A stretch of DNA of 64,000 nucleotides. Origin: CAKMZU01 sp965248335. Lineage in GTDB: Bacteria > Pseudomonadota > Gammaproteobacteria > Pseudomonadales > DT-91. The DNA lies in assembly GCA_965248335.1 (NCBI GenBank), contig CBDFIY010000003.1, forward strand, positions 124,001 through 188,000, written 5' to 3'. The notes under the pieces were generated by a model. The model made no database searches, was not told where the DNA came from, and saw only the letters and a list, made by a program, of their open reading frames with translations. Positions within the stretch are counted from its first letter, which is position 1. Each line of letters starts with the position of its first letter. Made by a program: the position numbers and the translations under genes. Positions 11,301-18,774 of the stretch are shown piece after piece.

Positions 11301-11636
11301 AAAGGTGGTTCTCAAGCTGTCGTGGCGATCTATGATCGTTTGAAGCGCATGCTTAAGAGCAAAAAGATTGAGTGACCCCTCAAGATTTAATGCGCTCGCT
11401 ATGTGGTAAGTTGGCTTTCCTGGATCTAATTGCTCAAGAAACCACAAGCGTTGCTGGCCTGAAGAAAGTGTATAGTGCCCAGTATTTTGTTTTACGTGCA
11501 CAATAGGCTGATGCACAGAAAAATGAGTGGTTTGCTGGGTACGTTTTTTCTTTTTTAATTTTGTAAGCAGTATTTCTCTCTGAGTTGGCGAGAGGGCATC
11601 CAGCCGCTCAGAAAGACGGGTATCAACAGTACTCAT
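8343..11636 (-). CDS. Non-ribosomal peptide synthetase, first module (C-A-T)
   Basis: This 1097-residue protein is the upstream partner of the NRPS encoded just after it. It has a short N-terminal linker, a condensation domain (HHIISDA near 184, where the usual HHxxxDG ends in Ala), an adenylation domain (LYTSGSTGRPKA near 652, GFDLTQKN core, NGKVDR) and a carrier domain (SGGHSL near 1039). A condensation domain at the very start of the assembly line suggests either N-acylation of the first residue (lipopeptide initiation) or an upstream partner not seen here. The C-terminal tail is acidic (EDVLEEGIL), as expected for a short docking peptide that binds the TubC-like domain of the next protein. 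Specificity residues by hand alignment: DLKNFGMDI. The promoter should lie in the 330-bp gap before the divergent macrodomain gene. Confidence 0.95.
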   Translation of the reverse strand: MSTVDTRLSERLDALSPTQREILLTKLKKKKRTQQTTHFSVHQPIVHVKQNTGHYTLSSGQQRLWFLEQLDPGKPTYHIASALNLEGSLNLFALKHALQTIIDRHDSLRTTFVNQHEGVFQRITDKSTAVLARMHLNEASLNAALEKEMATPFDLLNGPLFRVTLFKLSDQRHVLSFVLHHIISDAWSCQVLLSELSILYNQAIHGDVHALPELPCQYTDFARWQSELFAQPVIEKQRSFWLKALEGIEPLSLPYDHSRPKTISYQGDFIKVDLQETEVNKFTELCHTFNVTLFHGLMSVFQALLFRYTQQRHFCIGTPVAGRNHEDTQGLIGFFVNSLAITNDATADITFAELLTQVKNTTLDAQSHQDIPFESIVEALDLPRDTSVAPIFQVFFSYNPDNNQAQCALTALETSLIPMDNQTAKFDLSLIVHTTDNGLSCHFEYNTDIFERSTLMHLTDAFKCLLNDACDKPSHQIKDLSLLNNNDKQTLLTLGQAPNKTPLETDIATLFERQVERTPHKIAIVEGEQSITFDKLNHRANQLAHVLMTQGITKGSHVGVSLLPSIDLMVALIATVKMQATYIPMEPHWPVPRLQGMVDDAGISLVLTQATLEDLSVNQFCLDAIKNTENRDNPARHHDENLPLYMLYTSGSTGRPKAASVSHLNASNLYHWYKETFTLSADDKLLVFSSIGFDLTQKNLWASLCFGAELHFTGCDYYDPVEINRTIKTQAISWINCAPSAFYPLIDHCRDFVELASLKQVFLGGESIQLSQLHAWLDHSTTHAALVNMYGPTECTDIATFYRHKKTDKKLPIGRPINNVQLYVVDKNLHLLPKGAIGELCIAGTSTGLGYHNNDARNASAFVTNPYSQSQGDKSLYRTGDLVRYKSNDGLEFIARNDSQMKIRGFRVEPEEIEAAIKQLPGIKDAVVALRQNQQQEQLIAYMMSPSDLASAQFYRQSLGQILADFMIPSAFVKIDSIPVNVNGKVDRKLLPDIDMCRAEENTYIAPRNALEAEIVDIWKNLLAIDKIGVTDNFFHSGGHSLMATQLLIRIRERFFIDLPMRTLFEISTIEGLAEIIFAMQQNHEHLDEDVLEEGIL

Positions 11637-11966
11637 TGTGCCAGCCTTATGGGTAAAGCGAAAACTAAGAACAAACAGAAATTTGTTAATGGCCTAGAAT
11701 GAAGTGCCTTACCGCAATGTTATTATTGTTATGTTTTGTGGGGCTTAAATTGCATACATTACAGTTATTTTACCTAAGCAGTTAAAAAAAACACCGTAAA
11801 CATCTTTTTTTTGTGATCCTATCTGACTTGTGAGGCACAGGTTTATCTGTATGGCCACGCAATAATAAAGACCGATTTTTCATGAAAAAACAGTTAATTT
11901 TAAAGCAAGAGTGAATTTCTCAATGATTGAATAACCTAAGGGTCTTTGCTTGTTGGGTTAGTCATT
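11637..11966. promoter_or_regulatory. Divergent intergenic region between NRPS and macrodomain genes
   Basis: This AT-rich 330-bp gap holds no gene I can support. It must contain the promoter of the NRPS operon (minus) and of the first macrodomain gene (plus). The last part, around 11910-11935, resembles the stretch before the second macrodomain gene (around 12935-12962): both contain GAATTT-TCAATGAT followed by an A-rich run and AACC. This suggests that the gene duplication copied upstream sequence too. I see no clear -35/-10 pair. Confidence 0.4.
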
Positions 11967-12761
11967 ATGCTTAAGCTACATTTTTCAAGCATTATCAACG
12001 TTATATTATTATCTGCCTTACTGCCTAGGTGGGGATTTTCTCTAGCAGAGCCCCTCGTGCCTGAGTATAAAACACCCCTCAATTTGACGGGTATCATCGA
12101 TGGAGATCCGAGTTTTAAGCAAGAGGTTTCAGGTAACTTACTTAACGTTGCCTATAAAGAGGCAAAAAAAGGTAATCCTGTATTAATTGTTCAGGGGTGT
12201 AATTGTTTTGGTTTTGGTGGTGGCTTGTCTGCAGAAATAGGGAGGCTTTTACCCGAAGCCAAATTTGTTGACGATGAAGATACCCGCAAAAGTGGCGAGA
12301 AATTAGGCCACTATACGAGTGCTGATGTTACACGAAACGGCGTCACATTTAAGGTGATCAATGGTTATACGCAATACCATGGTGGCCGTGCTAGGCAGCT
12401 AAGTCTAGAGGAAAATATAAGCAGTGTATTTAGAAAAATAGCCAAAGATTTCCCAGGTTATAGGGTTTATTATCCAGACATCGGCTGCGGTATTGCGGGC
12501 GGTAACTGGGACAGAATCCATCCTATTATAAAACAAGCGCTAAAAGGCAATAGTGCTACTTTTGTTCGCTATAATCCGAACGAAACAGCGATTTTACCTG
12601 AGGTAGGAAGCGTGCATGACTTTCTAAAAGAGACAGATTATTTATATCATGATAAGAATTCACCTCAAGGAAATGAACCTATATTAAAGGGGCTTTCGTC
12701 TGTTGAGTTGTTAGCTGTTAAGAGTTTTATAAAGGCACTTATGAAAAAGAGAGTAGGTTAA
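11967..12761 (+). CDS. Exported macrodomain protein, copy 1
   Basis: This is a macrodomain (ADP-ribose-binding and often ADP-ribosyl-hydrolysing fold) of the short ALC1/phage-like type. The signature is seen as QGCNCFGFGGGLSAEI, with the conserved Asn and Gly-rich loop, and YYPDIGCGIAGGNW near the C-terminal end of the fold. The N-terminus (MLKLHFSSIINVILLSALL, then FSLAEP) is a likely signal peptide, so the protein should act outside the cytoplasm, which is unusual for this fold. I prefer the ATG at 11967 over an in-frame TTG at 11946 because it gives a compact signal peptide. About 65 residues follow the fold with no feature I recognise. A paralogue follows at 12993. The substrate is unknown; it could be a secreted effector or a periplasmic ADP-ribose-binding protein. 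Confidence 0.75.
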   Translation: MLKLHFSSIINVILLSALLPRWGFSLAEPLVPEYKTPLNLTGIIDGDPSFKQEVSGNLLNVAYKEAKKGNPVLIVQGCNCFGFGGGLSAEIGRLLPEAKFVDDEDTRKSGEKLGHYTSADVTRNGVTFKVINGYTQYHGGRARQLSLEENISSVFRKIAKDFPGYRVYYPDIGCGIAGGNWDRIHPIIKQALKGNSATFVRYNPNETAILPEVGSVHDFLKETDYLYHDKNSPQGNEPILKGLSSVELLAVKSFIKALMKKRVG

Positions 12762-12782
12762 AGCCAACAGAAACTAATAAGC

Positions 12783-12910
12783 TATACCCATCACACTTGA
12801 AGATGCAAGGGCGTTGCCCGCGCTCGCTCACCCCAATCACTTACTGACTGTAAGCTCACGGGGATTCGCTCGCTTGCCGCCTTCTTGCATCTCCAATTCC
12901 GGCGGGTATA
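12783..12910. repeat. 128-bp palindromic intergenic repeat, copy A
   Basis: The element begins TATACCCATCACACTTGAAG and ends with GGGTATA. Its two ends are imperfect inverted repeats sharing TATACCC and AGATGCAAG, and the middle can fold through CCCC...CTTAC / GTAAG...GGGG. A second copy of the same length lies at 54914-55041. It sits between the two macrodomain genes and has no coding capacity, so it looks like a REP-like or small palindromic mobile repeat. Confidence 0.8.
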
Positions 12911-12992
12911 TACAAAGAAATAGTCATTCAAAAATATGAATTTTTCAATGATAAAGCAACCAAACTAATTTTACGTTATACAGTCTGTGGTT

Positions 12993-13892
12993 ATGAGTGG
13001 CATCGCTTTCTGGATACCTATTAGAGTGATCTTGCTGTCTTTTTTGTTGGCCGGATGGACATTGACGTGGGCTATAGATTTTATAGATGAGTATGAAATA
13101 CCCAGTGATTTAGCGGATGTTGCTTTCGTTGATGTTACTGATGGGCGCTCAAGCTTAGGACAAGAGGTTTCAGGTAATTTACTCAATATTGCCTATGAAG
13201 AAGCTAAAAAAGGTGAGTTTGTATTAATCGTACATGGATGTAATTGTTTTGGCTTTGGTAGTGGTTTATCCGGACAACTCAACGAATACTTGCCTGAAGC
13301 AGAACTGATTGATCAGAAATCCGTTAGAGGCGACAGAAGTAAACTTGGTCGCTATACCAGTGTAGATGTCATACGTAATGGCATCACATTTAAGGTTATT
13401 AATGCTTATACGCAATACCAGGGTGGAGAAGAAAAACAGCAAAATCTTGAGAGAAGCATAAAAAGTGTTTTCAGGAAAATAGCGAAAGATTTCCCTGAAT
13501 ATAAGATTTATTATCCCGCTATAGGTTGCGGTATAACCGGTGGTGAATGGAATAAAATTCATCCCGTCATTAAAAGGGCTTTAAAAGGGAGAGATTTCAC
13601 GTTTGTTCGTTACAATCCTGATGAGGCGGTTCGGTTGCCAAGACCTGTCAATGACGTTAAGAGAAAAAGTGCAGTCATCCCCGACAATGAGAAACAAGAG
13701 CCTTGGCATCAGTCGACCATGACAAAGGTTGTCAGTATTCTGGCTGTGATTAAAGTGATAGCGGCAACCGTGATGAGCATTGTTTATAAAATCAAACAGA
13801 AAGAAAAAGTTGACCCGTATACAGATGTCAGCGAAAACCCTTCGCAAGCCGGCATCACAAAAACACTCGAAAAAAGTCCTCAGTCGGCATAG
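12993..13892 (+). CDS. Exported macrodomain protein, copy 2, with C-terminal membrane segment
   Basis: This paralogue of the preceding gene shares most of the macrodomain core: VSGNLLN, HGCNCFGFGSGLSGQL and YYPAIGCGITGGEW. It also has an N-terminal signal peptide (RVILLSFLLAGWTLTWA). Unlike copy 1, it has a longer C-terminal tail with a hydrophobic helix (VVSILAVIKVIAATVMSIVY, about 35-55 residues from the end) followed by a charged segment, so it is probably anchored in the inner membrane with the macrodomain in the periplasm. The ATG at 12993 is preferred; a GTG lies two codons upstream. A perfect hairpin with a T-run overlaps the stop codon and ends the pair before tex. No partner ADP-ribosyltransferase is visible. 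Confidence 0.75.
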   Translation: MSGIAFWIPIRVILLSFLLAGWTLTWAIDFIDEYEIPSDLADVAFVDVTDGRSSLGQEVSGNLLNIAYEEAKKGEFVLIVHGCNCFGFGSGLSGQLNEYLPEAELIDQKSVRGDRSKLGRYTSVDVIRNGITFKVINAYTQYQGGEEKQQNLERSIKSVFRKIAKDFPEYKIYYPAIGCGITGGEWNKIHPVIKRALKGRDFTFVRYNPDEAVRLPRPVNDVKRKSAVIPDNEKQEPWHQSTMTKVVSILAVIKVIAATVMSIVYKIKQKEKVDPYTDVSENPSQAGITKTLEKSPQSA

Positions 13893-13907
13893 AATCTATG
13901 CCTTTTT
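13886..13907 (+). terminator. Rho-independent terminator after the macrodomain pair
   Basis: A 7-bp perfect stem GGCATAG / CTATGCC with a 3-nt loop is followed directly by TTTTT. The stop codon of the second macrodomain gene lies inside the left arm. It separates this gene from tex, which starts 15 bp later. Confidence 0.75.
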
Positions 13908-13921
13908 AGCAGGAACGCTTT

Positions 13922-16225
13922 ATGTCGATTGTTAATACCCTTGCCAATGAACTGAATGTTTCCGCCTCACAAGTTGATAGTGCAGTGGCTTTGCTCGATG
14001 GCGGCGCAACGGTGCCTTTTATTGCCCGCTACCGGAAAGAAGTGACCGGCGCGCTAGATGATATACAACTACGGCAACTTGAAGAGCGCTTAGGTTATCT
14101 GAGAGAGTTGGCTGATCGAAAATTAGCGGTCATTAAATCGATTGATGAACAAGGTAAGTTAACGGGATTGTTAAAATCGGCGATTGAAAAAGCCGATACA
14201 AAAACAGCCGTTGAAGACCTGTACCTTCCTTATAAGAAGAAACGGAAAACCAAAGGCCAAATAGCGATTGCTGCTGGCTTAGAGCCTCTAGCGGATAGCT
14301 TGTTTCAAAATCGTGAGCAAGACCCAGAGGCAACAGCGCAATCTTTTGTTGATGCCGATAAAGGCATAAATGATGTTAAGGCAGCTCTTGATGGTGCCAA
14401 ATTCATTCTCATGGAGCGCTTTGCTGAAGATGCGGGTTTACTCGCAAAATTACGCGTAAATCTCGTGCGTGATGGTGCGCTGATTTGCCAATTACTCCCT
14501 GGTAGTGAAGAAAAAGGTGCGAAATTTCAAGATTACTTCGACTATACCGAAGCCTACAGTAAAGTGCCTTCCCATCGTGCGCTTGCGGTATTTCGTGGGC
14601 GTAATGAAGGTATTTTATCGATCAGTATTGACTTACCCCTTGAAGAGAAGCCTAAAGTTCACCCGTTTGAAATGATCATTCGCGAGCACATAGTCTTTAA
14701 AGAACAAGGGTTAGCAGCCGATAAGTGGTTAACAGATGTCGTGCGATGGACATGGCGCGTAAAACTACAAAGCTATATTGAAACAGATTTGCTGTCAGAC
14801 CTTAGACTACGTGCAGAGCAAGCAGCGATAAAAGTTTTCGCTGAAAACTTAAAAGATTTGTTGTTAGCGGCACCCGGAGGTCCGAAAGTAACACTCGCTT
14901 TGGACCCCGGTTTAAGAACAGGTTGTAAAGTCGCTGTTGTTGATGCAACCGGGAAATTACTCGAATACGCGACCATTTATCCTCACCAACCACGGAATGA
15001 GTATGCAAAGTCAGCAGCGGTGATTAAACAGCTCGCTGAGAAATTTACTGTTGAGCTGGTGGCAATAGGCAATGGCACTGCCTCTCGGGAAACAGATAAA
15101 TTGGTCGCAGATGTGATCAAACATTGCCCAGAACTCAGGCTAAAAAAGGTGATGGTCAGTGAAGCGGGTGCATCGGTATATTCAGCATCGGAATTAGCAT
15201 CCAAAGAATTTCCTGATTTAGATGTAACGATTCGTGGTGCCGTCTCTATTGCACGCCGCCTGCAAGATCCTTTAGGTGAGCTTGTTAAAATCGAACCTAA
15301 AGCCATCGGTGTTGGTCAATATCAGCATGATGTGAGTCAGCTTATGCTCTCAAAAGCGTTGGATTCAGTGGTTGAGGATTGCGTAAATGCGGTAGGCGTT
15401 GATGTCAACATGGCATCGGCTGAATTACTTGGGCATGTCTCTGGACTTAATGCCACCATAGCCAAAAATATCGTGGCTTTTCGCGATGAAAAAGGCGCGT
15501 TTAAAAATCGTGATGTTATCAAGCAAGTGCCGCGTTTTGGTGACAAAACGTTTGAGCAGGCAGCGGGTTTTTTACGCATTCGTCATGGAGATAACCCTTT
15601 AGATGGATCATCAGTTCACCCAGAATCTTATGCTCTCGTTGAGCAAATTGCCGAGAAGGCCGGTGTTGATATTCAAGCAATGATTGGTGCGGTGAAATTA
15701 CTGGATGGCATTTCCATTGATCAGTTTGTCAGCGAAAGTGTTGGAAAACTGACATTAACTGACATTGTTGATGAACTAAAAAAGCCTGGGCGTGATCCAA
15801 GGCCTGAGTTTAAAACGGCAGACTTTAAAGAGGGTGTAGAAAACCTGAAAGATTTAAAGCCCGCCATGATTTTGCAGGGGACAGTCACGAATGTCACCGC
15901 TTTTGGCGCTTTTGTGGATGTCGGTGTACATCAAGATGGCTTAGTGCACATTTCGGCTTTATCGGAAAGCTTTGTCAAAGACCCGAGAGATGTCGTCAAG
16001 ACGGGTGACATCGTGAAAGTCAAAGTGATGGAGGTCGACATCCCGCGTAAGCGGATTGGTTTATCGATGCGTATGAGTGACGAACCTGAAGAAGGTAAAC
16101 GTACCCAGACGCATACTGCGTCGCCTAAAAAATCGCATAAGCAAAGTAACCGACAAAATCAGGCGTCGCCTGCGGCATCAAATGCATTTGCACAAGCATT
16201 TGCACAGGCAAAACAGAAAAAATAG
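13922..16225 (+). CDS. tex: Tex-family transcription accessory protein / RNA-binding protein
   Basis: The 767-residue protein matches Tex (YhgF) over its length. The N-terminal helical region contains VPFIARYRKEVTGALDD, a YqgF-like RNase H fold is around 320-460 (LALDPGLRTGCKVAVVD), helix-hairpin-helix segments follow, and a C-terminal S1 RNA-binding domain begins near 640 (TVTNVTAFGAFVDVGVHQDG). The tail is basic and Gln/Ala-rich. Tex binds nucleic acid and is known to affect transcription and expression of virulence or toxin genes in several bacteria. It is followed after 9 bp by a small outer-membrane-type protein, so the two are probably co-transcribed. No unusual features. Confidence 0.95.
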   Translation: MSIVNTLANELNVSASQVDSAVALLDGGATVPFIARYRKEVTGALDDIQLRQLEERLGYLRELADRKLAVIKSIDEQGKLTGLLKSAIEKADTKTAVEDLYLPYKKKRKTKGQIAIAAGLEPLADSLFQNREQDPEATAQSFVDADKGINDVKAALDGAKFILMERFAEDAGLLAKLRVNLVRDGALICQLLPGSEEKGAKFQDYFDYTEAYSKVPSHRALAVFRGRNEGILSISIDLPLEEKPKVHPFEMIIREHIVFKEQGLAADKWLTDVVRWTWRVKLQSYIETDLLSDLRLRAEQAAIKVFAENLKDLLLAAPGGPKVTLALDPGLRTGCKVAVVDATGKLLEYATIYPHQPRNEYAKSAAVIKQLAEKFTVELVAIGNGTASRETDKLVADVIKHCPELRLKKVMVSEAGASVYSASELASKEFPDLDVTIRGAVSIARRLQDPLGELVKIEPKAIGVGQYQHDVSQLMLSKALDSVVEDCVNAVGVDVNMASAELLGHVSGLNATIAKNIVAFRDEKGAFKNRDVIKQVPRFGDKTFEQAAGFLRIRHGDNPLDGSSVHPESYALVEQIAEKAGVDIQAMIGAVKLLDGISIDQFVSESVGKLTLTDIVDELKKPGRDPRPEFKTADFKEGVENLKDLKPAMILQGTVTNVTAFGAFVDVGVHQDGLVHISALSESFVKDPRDVVKTGDIVKVKVMEVDIPRKRIGLSMRMSDEPEEGKRTQTHTASPKKSHKQSNRQNQASPAASNAFAQAFAQAKQKK

Positions 16226-16234
16226 TAGGGTATT

Positions 16235-16849
16235 ATGACAGTTAGGGCCAAATTAGGCATTTACCTCCCGTTAAGTATGTTGTTTTTTGGCTTTAGCTGC
16301 TCATCGCTGCAAGCGAATAACTTTGGCTTTCAAGTGACCCCGAGCACCTTTGATTATAATTATCTGGATGTGACGAGTATCATAACGACAGCTGAGGGTA
16401 ATGGGGTTGGCCTAAAGATCAGTGCCGATGTAGAGCCTAATTTTGCCATGACGGCGACTGTCGAGCACACGCTGCAAAGCGCAAATAGCACAACCTATTT
16501 GGCCGTAGGAACAACCTATCACCAGCTATTGAAAAAAACCGATGCACCTACTCTCGATTGGGTTATCCATTTGTCACTTGAAGCGCGATCAGTCAATAAT
16601 AAATTGGCCGAAAAAGATGCCTCAGCGATAAGTCATGATATTGGTTTGCGGATAGGCTCAGGTTTACGGTATCAAATTCGCCCGTATCTTGACCTTTATT
16701 CAGATATAGCTGTGTCGACAACTACGCGATCGACCGTTCATATTCGTATCGGGGCGAGCTATGACATTACGACACGGCTTAACCTGTATAGCAGTTATGA
16801 ATTCAGTGATACGGATAAATTCCGCTTAGGTTTTCGTCGGTTATTTTAA
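16235..16849 (+). CDS. Small outer-membrane beta-barrel-like protein
   Basis: This 204-residue protein has a signal peptide (YLPLSMLFFGFSCSSLQA) followed by alternating hydrophobic and polar strands, such as FAMTATVEHTL, YLDLYSDIAVSTTT and LNLYSSYEF. It ends in Phe after FRLGFRRLF. This is the expected pattern of an 8-strand outer-membrane barrel assembled by the BAM complex. It lies 9 bp after tex on the same strand. The family is not assigned, and a periplasmic beta-rich protein is possible. Confidence 0.6.
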   Translation: MTVRAKLGIYLPLSMLFFGFSCSSLQANNFGFQVTPSTFDYNYLDVTSIITTAEGNGVGLKISADVEPNFAMTATVEHTLQSANSTTYLAVGTTYHQLLKKTDAPTLDWVIHLSLEARSVNNKLAEKDASAISHDIGLRIGSGLRYQIRPYLDLYSDIAVSTTTRSTVHIRIGASYDITTRLNLYSSYEFSDTDKFRLGFRRLF

Positions 16850-16933
16850 TGAAATCTCCCGAAAAAGCATGACGCATCCAAGAAATCCTTCCATCCCTGC
16901 CCCTGCATCATCAGTCAATTTGCGATGCGTTTT

Positions 16934-17017
16934 TTGACAGGGCGATGTTTATTAATAATAGCTATTTGATCAAAAAAGAAACAATTCCTTGTTACTTAGC
17001 AACGATCTCTGTAGAAT
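16934..17017 (+). promoter_or_regulatory. Candidate sigma-70 promoters of the SulP gene
   Basis: Two candidate promoters lie in the 252-bp gap before the transporter. The first is TTGACA at 16934 with TAATAG 16 bp downstream. The second is TTGTTA at 16989 with TAGAAT 17 bp downstream at 17012. The second would give a leader of about 80 bases before the TTG start codon. Both are judged by eye only. Confidence 0.35.
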
Positions 17018-17101
17018 CGCTCGCCTTTTCATTGACTGTCAAATAACGCCTACGGAATAGCCTGGGGCGCATAACGCAGGCATTTTGGGGATTTTTTTAC
17101 T

Positions 17102-18664
17102 TTGACGGATACAGCGTTACCGATCAAAAACATCAAAAATGATGTTTTATCAGGGTTAACTGTGGCACTTGCCTTGGTGCCAGAAGCAGTGGCTTTCGCC
17201 TTTGTTGCAGGCGTAGAGCCTTTAGTGGGGCTTTATGCTGCCTTCATGGTGGGTTTAATTACTGCCGTGATGGGCGGTCGTCCGGGTATGATTTCAGGGG
17301 CGACCGGTGCTTTAGCTGTTGTTATGGTTGCCCTCGTTGCTGACCATGGCGTGCAATACCTGTTTGCCACCGTTGTCTTGATGGGCATCTTACAAATGAT
17401 TGCTGGGGTTTTAAAACTCGGCAAATTTATCCGTATGGTTCCGCATCCGGTGATGCTTGGTTTCGTGAATGGCCTAGCGATTGTTATTTTCTTGGCGCAA
17501 CTTGGTCAGTTTGGCGTGACAGGCGAAGCAGGCTGGTTAGCCGGAACATCGCTGCAAGGCAGCATTATTGATGTCGCATGGTTGAACGCGGATAAATTGT
17601 TACCCATGCTGGGGCTAGTAGCGCTAACGATGGCGATTATTTTTGGCTTGCCAAAATTAACCAAAGCAGTGCCTTCTTCGCTGGTTGCGATCGTGGTTGT
17701 CAGTTTACTGGTCGTATTTTTTAACGTCGATACACGTACCGTGGGCGATGTTGCATCCATCGCTGGCGGATTGCCGACTTTTAGTATTCCTATGGTGCCT
17801 TTTACGTTTGAAACCTTACAGATTATTTTCCCCTATGCGCTAGTGCTTGCCGCCATTGGTTTGATTGAATCGTTATTAACCTTGCGTCTTATCGATGAAG
17901 TAACCGAAACACGCGGTCGTGGTAATAAAGAATGCATTGCACAAGGCGTGAGTAATGTGGCCACGGGGTTCTTTGGTGGAATGGGCGGTTGTGCCATGAT
18001 CGGCCAAAGCATGATTAATGTAAATTCTGGTGGTCGAGGACGTTTATCTGGCATCACTGCAGCTTTATCTTTGTTAGCCTTTATTTTATTTGCTTCTTCT
18101 TTGATTGAACAAATTCCTATTGCCGCGCTTGTTGGCGTCATGTTTGTGGTGGTGATAGGTACCTTTGAATGGAGCAGCTTTCGCATTATGAATAAAGTGC
18201 CGCGTGCGGATGCTTTTGTGATTGTGCTAGTATCCGCTGTCACGGTGCTTACGGATTTGGCAATGGCGGTTGTTGTTGGCGTGATTGTTTCTGCGTTGGT
18301 ATTTGCGTGGCAGCATGCAAAGCATGTCTCGATCAAACGAGTGAGCAGCACAGGAAACCTGACGCGCTATGAAGTGCATGGTTCCCTCTTTTTTGCCTCC
18401 ACTGCACATTTTTCTGAGCAATTTCATCCTGCGAGGGATGCAGACGAAGTGGTTATCGATTTTGGCAATGCCAAGGTCGTGGATCATTCCGGTATTACAG
18501 CCATTGATACCTTGGCCGAAAAGTATCAAGCAGCAGGGAAAGCACTCCATTTGATTCACTTATCCGAAGATTGCCGGCGATTAATTAACAAAGCTGACAA
18601 TTTAGTGGAAGTGAATGTTGTTGAAGACCCTAAATATTTTGTGGCAGACGACAATATTGCTTAA
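17102..18664 (+). CDS. SulP-family anion transporter with STAS domain
   Basis: This 520-residue inner-membrane protein has the SulP core: DVLSGLTVALALVPEAVAFA at the start, a long run of hydrophobic helices to about residue 410, and a C-terminal cytoplasmic STAS domain (about 420-510) with VIDFGNAKVVDHSG. SulP proteins carry sulfate, bicarbonate or other anions, often with Na+ or H+; the sequence alone does not settle the substrate. The start is a TTG, with a GGGG stretch about 10 bases upstream. Two small hairpins follow the gene before deaD. It stands alone, between a barrel protein and an RNA helicase. Confidence 0.9.
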   Translation: MTDTALPIKNIKNDVLSGLTVALALVPEAVAFAFVAGVEPLVGLYAAFMVGLITAVMGGRPGMISGATGALAVVMVALVADHGVQYLFATVVLMGILQMIAGVLKLGKFIRMVPHPVMLGFVNGLAIVIFLAQLGQFGVTGEAGWLAGTSLQGSIIDVAWLNADKLLPMLGLVALTMAIIFGLPKLTKAVPSSLVAIVVVSLLVVFFNVDTRTVGDVASIAGGLPTFSIPMVPFTFETLQIIFPYALVLAAIGLIESLLTLRLIDEVTETRGRGNKECIAQGVSNVATGFFGGMGGCAMIGQSMINVNSGGRGRLSGITAALSLLAFILFASSLIEQIPIAALVGVMFVVVIGTFEWSSFRIMNKVPRADAFVIVLVSAVTVLTDLAMAVVVGVIVSALVFAWQHAKHVSIKRVSSTGNLTRYEVHGSLFFASTAHFSEQFHPARDADEVVIDFGNAKVVDHSGITAIDTLAEKYQAAGKALHLIHLSEDCRRLINKADNLVEVNVVEDPKYFVADDNIA

Positions 18665-18700
18665 TCGCATTTCTTGTCTGTTTCACTGAATAAAACACGT

Positions 18701-18741
18701 AGCTTCCTAAGCGGAAGCTTCTACTGGCCTCGAAAAGGCCT
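18701..18741 (+). other. Two adjacent hairpins between sulP and deaD
   Basis: AGCTTCC (18701-18707) pairs with GGAAGCT (18713-18719), and GGCCT (18727-18731) pairs with AGGCC (18736-18740) around a CGAA loop. Neither has a T-run on the plus strand, so they may be RNA-processing or leader structures of deaD rather than terminators. Confidence 0.4.
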
Positions 18742-18774
18742 ACTGCTACCTATTTGCACATTTAAGGCCTGCCT

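Noticed and set aside
12783..12910. CRISPR array or tRNA in the structured repeats
   Set aside because: Only one palindromic unit is present at each site, without spacers or a cloverleaf; no CRISPR arrays or tRNAs were seen in the window.
17833..18351. 172-codon minus-strand frame opposite the SulP gene
   Set aside because: It lies wholly inside a well-supported transporter gene, has Thr/Ala-rich composition typical of an antisense shadow and no family motifs.
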